From Chloroflexota bacterium (GTDB taxonomy: Bacteria; Chloroflexota; UBA5177; JANWHV01): a DNA stretch of 15,441 nucleotides. The notes under the pieces are model-generated. The model did not search any database. It was not told the origin of the DNA and worked only from the letters and a program-made list of their open reading frames with translations. A program made the position numbers and the translations under genes. Position 1 is the stretch's first letter, and every line of letters starts with the position of its first letter. The DNA lies in the NCBI GenBank assembly GCA_025924845.1, contig JAICHN010000072.1, positions 1-15,441 of the forward strand, in the 5' to 3' direction. Positions 13,033 to 15,441 of the stretch are shown piece by piece.

Positions 13033-14139
13033 CTAGGCCTCGGTCACGCGCTTGCGAAGGCGGATTCGCTTCCGCCATTCCCAGGTCACTTGTACGGTCA
13101 CGAACAAGATGATCAGGGCCTGGACGACGGTGATGATATTGTGGTCTACGTTCGTGTTGTTGGCGATCAATTGGGCGCCTTCCTGGAGGAGGGCATAAAG
13201 GATAGCAGCCACCACAACCCCGATCGGTTCGAGCCGGGCCAGGAGGGCGACGGTAACACCGGTAAAGCCCCACTGAGGATTGGTAAAGGTCATGGTGTAT
13301 TGGTGCTGGAAGCCCAACACCTGGACGGCGCCGCCGATGCCGGCCAGGGCGCCGCCGATGATCATGGCGCCCATGATCACGCGCGGCACCGCCACCCCGC
13401 CGAAGCGGGCGAAGCTGGGGTTGTGTCCCGCCATCCGAATCTCGTAGCCAAGCGGGGTGCGGTAGAGCAGCACGAAGGCGAAACCCACGGCAAGTAGCGG
13501 GGCCAGGAATCCCCAATGGAACTGCGAGCCGCCGATCGTAGGAAACTGGATCGCGGTCGGAATAACATCAGTCGCCGCGCCCACTCCGCTGGTTGTGGCC
13601 AGTGGTCCGCCGGGGCTTACCGCGAAACTGCAAATATCGATTGCCACATAATTGAGCATGATCGTGCTCACCAGTTCGGTTGCGCCGAGGTAAGCGCGCA
13701 ACCAGCCGGGGATGGCGGCAAAGGCGGCGCCCGCCGCGCCACCGACCAGGATGACAAGCGGAAGCAGGAATACGGCAGGCAGTCCCGACCAGGCGATCGC
13801 CGCCCAGGCCGTGGCCAGAGCGCCAAGCTGCAGTTGGCCTTCGCCCCCTAGGTTGAACACATTGGCTCGAAATGACACCGCCGCCGTTAAGCCGGTCAAG
13901 ACTAGGGGAATGGCATAAAATAGGACGGCGCTGAAGGTATCCCAGGAGAGAAACGGTTCGATCAGCAGGTTTTCGTAGGTGGGCAGCGGATTCTCGCCCG
14001 TGTAGAGGATAATGACCATGCCGATCAACAGGGCAGCCGCCACCACCAGGATGGGCCGTAGAATGGCCAAACCTATGTGGGCGGCGCGCCGGCCAAGCAT
14101 GCCGCCGTCTTCGGTCGGCACGGCGACGAGTTGGTTCAT
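13033..14139 (-). CDS. ABC importer permease, NupP/YufP-type (BmpA-dependent nucleoside or sugar system)
   Basis: 368 residues, first permease of the pair. After a short cytoplasmic start comes a long first membrane segment (LRPILVVAAALLIGMVIILY), then GENPLPTYENLLIEPFLSWD. FRANVFNLGGEGQLQLGALA is the family-typical loop, and the coupling loop is TPLGYEIRMAGHNPSFARFG. STIMLNYVAIDICSFAVSPG is also typical of the NupP/YufP branch, which imports nucleosides in Bacillus and purine nucleosides or simple sugars elsewhere. Its ATG overlaps the TGA of the ATPase gene (ATGA), so the two are translationally coupled. The substrate cannot be decided without the binding protein. Confidence 0.93.
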   Translation of the reverse strand: MNQLVAVPTEDGGMLGRRAAHIGLAILRPILVVAAALLIGMVIILYTGENPLPTYENLLIEPFLSWDTFSAVLFYAIPLVLTGLTAAVSFRANVFNLGGEGQLQLGALATAWAAIAWSGLPAVFLLPLVILVGGAAGAAFAAIPGWLRAYLGATELVSTIMLNYVAIDICSFAVSPGGPLATTSGVGAATDVIPTAIQFPTIGGSQFHWGFLAPLLAVGFAFVLLYRTPLGYEIRMAGHNPSFARFGGVAVPRVIMGAMIIGGALAGIGGAVQVLGFQHQYTMTFTNPQWGFTGVTVALLARLEPIGVVVAAILYALLQEGAQLIANNTNVDHNIITVVQALIILFVTVQVTWEWRKRIRLRKRVTEA

Positions 14140-15441
14140 GCCGCGGGCTCGGTTAACCGCTTGATCCCCAGCATATACAGCCCCAACTCTTCCTCGGTCA
14201 CCGTGGCGGCCTCGAATAGACCGGTGACTTCCCCTTCATAGAGGACGGCGATACGATCCGACAGAGCGAGGATCTCGCTCAACTCAGCTGAAACCAACAG
14301 CACGGCTGCCCCTCGGTCGCGCTCCGCCACGATGTGCTCGTGAATCGCCTCGATGGCCCCAATGTCCACCCCACGGGTCGGCTGAGCGGCGATCAAGAGT
14401 TTAGGCTTCATCGCCAACTCGCGCGCCACAACCAGCTTCTGCATGTTGCCACCAGAGAGGGAAGCGGCGGGAAGCTTGATGTCGCGCGTACGCACGTCGC
14501 CGCGTCGCACCAGGTCCCAGGCATACGCGGCCATTCGTCCAGGCGAGAGAAATGGGCCGCGGGTGAGCGGCGGCCGATAGTGTCTTGACATGGCCAGATT
14601 GTCCTTGATGGAAGCCGGGGCAGCTACTCCGTAGCGCAGGCGGTCTTCCGGGATGGCGGAGATGCCCGCCTCGCGTCTCTGGAGGGTCGAGAGCCTGGTG
14701 ATGTTGGCGGAACCGAGCGTAACCATTCCGCCATCGGCGGCGCGCAGACCGGTCAACACATCGACCAACTCGGACTGGCCGTTGCCTTCCACCCCGGCGA
14801 TACCGACAATCTCGCCGGCATGTACTGTGAGTTTAACGCCGCGCAACGCCGGAAGGCCCCGATCATCGACCGCCCGCAGGCCATCCAGGCGCAGTACCAG
14901 TTCCCCGGGATTCGCCGGCTTTTTGCCTACCCTGGGCAAATAGTCACGGCCGATCATCATACGGGCGAGCGCGGCGGGTGAGGTTTCGGCGGTATCAACC
15001 GTACCGACTCCAGCCCCGGCACGCATCACGGTGACGCGGTTGGAGACGCGCATGACCTCGTTCAGCCTGTGGCTAATAAAAATGACGGTCATGCCCTGGG
15101 CCACCAGATCCTTGAGCATGGCAAAGAGTTCGGTCGCCTCCTGGGGAGTTAATACGGCGGTGGGCTCGTCCAAAATGAGGATGCGGGCGCCGCGGGCGAG
15201 TGCTTTGAGGATTTCCACGCGCTGTCGGAGGCCGACCGAAATGTCGCGCACCACGGCATCCGGGTCGACGCGCAAACCGAAGCGCACCGAAAGATCCCTG
15301 GTTATGCGCCGCGCCCGGTCACGATCCAGAATCACTTTTTGGCGGGTCGGCTCAATTCCCAGCAGGATATTTTCGGCCACGGTCAGTGACTGGACGAGCA
15401 TAAAGTGCTGATGCACCATGCCGATACCGTGCGCGATGGCG
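14136..15441 (-). CDS. ABC importer ATP-binding protein with two nucleotide-binding domains (NupO/YufO-type; N-terminus outside window)
   Basis: About 435 residues are visible. The frame stays open to the window edge (AIAHGIGMVHQHFML), so the ATG at 15419 is an internal methionine and the first Walker A lies outside. First domain: Q-loop MVHQHF, signature ISVGLRQRVEIL, Walker B ILILDEPTAVLTP, and switch ISHRLNEV. Second domain: Walker A-like GVEGNGQSEL, signature LSGGNMQKLVV, Walker B-like LLIAAQPTRGVD, then LLVSAELSEI. The second domain lacks the usual GK[ST] and the Walker B DE, as is normal for NupO/YufO and related double ATPases. It energises the two permeases next to it. A BmpA-type lipoprotein gene would be expected upstream. 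Confidence 0.93.
   Translation of the reverse strand, partial: AIAHGIGMVHQHFMLVQSLTVAENILLGIEPTRQKVILDRDRARRITRDLSVRFGLRVDPDAVVRDISVGLRQRVEILKALARGARILILDEPTAVLTPQEATELFAMLKDLVAQGMTVIFISHRLNEVMRVSNRVTVMRAGAGVGTVDTAETSPAALARMMIGRDYLPRVGKKPANPGELVLRLDGLRAVDDRGLPALRGVKLTVHAGEIVGIAGVEGNGQSELVDVLTGLRAADGGMVTLGSANITRLSTLQRREAGISAIPEDRLRYGVAAPASIKDNLAMSRHYRPPLTRGPFLSPGRMAAYAWDLVRRGDVRTRDIKLPAASLSGGNMQKLVVARELAMKPKLLIAAQPTRGVDIGAIEAIHEHIVAERDRGAAVLLVSAELSEILALSDRIAVLYEGEVTGLFEAATVTEEELGLYMLGIKRLTEPAA

Noticed and set aside
14653..15411. + strand open frames opposite the ABC ATPase, Ser/Arg/Thr-rich
   Set aside because: Antisense to a well-supported ATPase; low-complexity composition typical of shadows.
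1..15441. CRISPR array, tRNA or complete insertion sequence
   Set aside because: No regularly spaced repeats, no tRNA-like cloverleaf with T-loop, and no transposase motif were seen on either strand.

Overview
The window looks like GC-rich (about 60%) chromosomal DNA from a free-living bacterium. Protein style points to Chloroflexota, probably the Thermomicrobia/Sphaerobacter branch: a CysA-type sulfurtransferase, a rhodanese-E1 fusion, a duplicated CxxC/CxxH protein of the DUF6062 kind, and an FmdB protein with a Cys/Gly/His tail. This placement is inference from protein style, not from a marker comparison.

Region 1 (1-6107, + strand) is the conserved translation/RNA-processing operon nusA(partial)-ylxR-infB-rbfA-nrnA-truB-ribF. 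The genes are packed with 3-12 nt gaps or overlaps. It covers transcription elongation and antitermination, initiation factor IF-2, 30S maturation, nanoRNA/pApA turnover, tRNA pseudouridine-55 and flavin cofactor synthesis. RibF keeps its adenylyltransferase half but its kinase half is hard to recognise. A hairpin overlapping the ribF stop may end the operon.

Region 2 (6107-9870) is a sulfur-handling neighbourhood. On the - strand lie a CysA-like two-domain sulfurtransferase, a coupled 72-aa protein of unknown function, and a small FmdB zinc ribbon. Diverging from them on the + strand lie a protein with an N-terminal rhodanese joined to a MoeB/ThiF E1 enzyme, and then a JAMM (M67) metalloprotease. 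Together these resemble the enzymes that charge and process a ubiquitin-like sulfur carrier (ThiS, MoaD or CysO), but no such carrier is encoded in the window. Two inverted copies of an 80-92 bp two-hairpin repeat lie at 6147-6226 and 9158-9249, each just after the end of a + strand gene.

Region 3 (9844-11904, - strand) holds a protein with two CxxC...CxxH modules, a CvpA-family membrane protein and a PadR-family regulator. A 15-bp perfect inverted repeat lies between padR and cvpA, and a near-palindrome lies upstream of padR.

Region 4 (12072-15441, - strand) is most of an ABC importer of the BmpA/NupOPQ (nucleoside or simple-sugar) type: two permeases and a double ATP-binding protein that runs off the window. 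The substrate-binding lipoprotein would be expected upstream, outside the window.

No tRNA, rRNA, CRISPR array, complete insertion sequence or phage gene was seen. No gene-free stretch exceeds 300 bases; the longest are 9131-9407 and 7716-7960, and both are described below.
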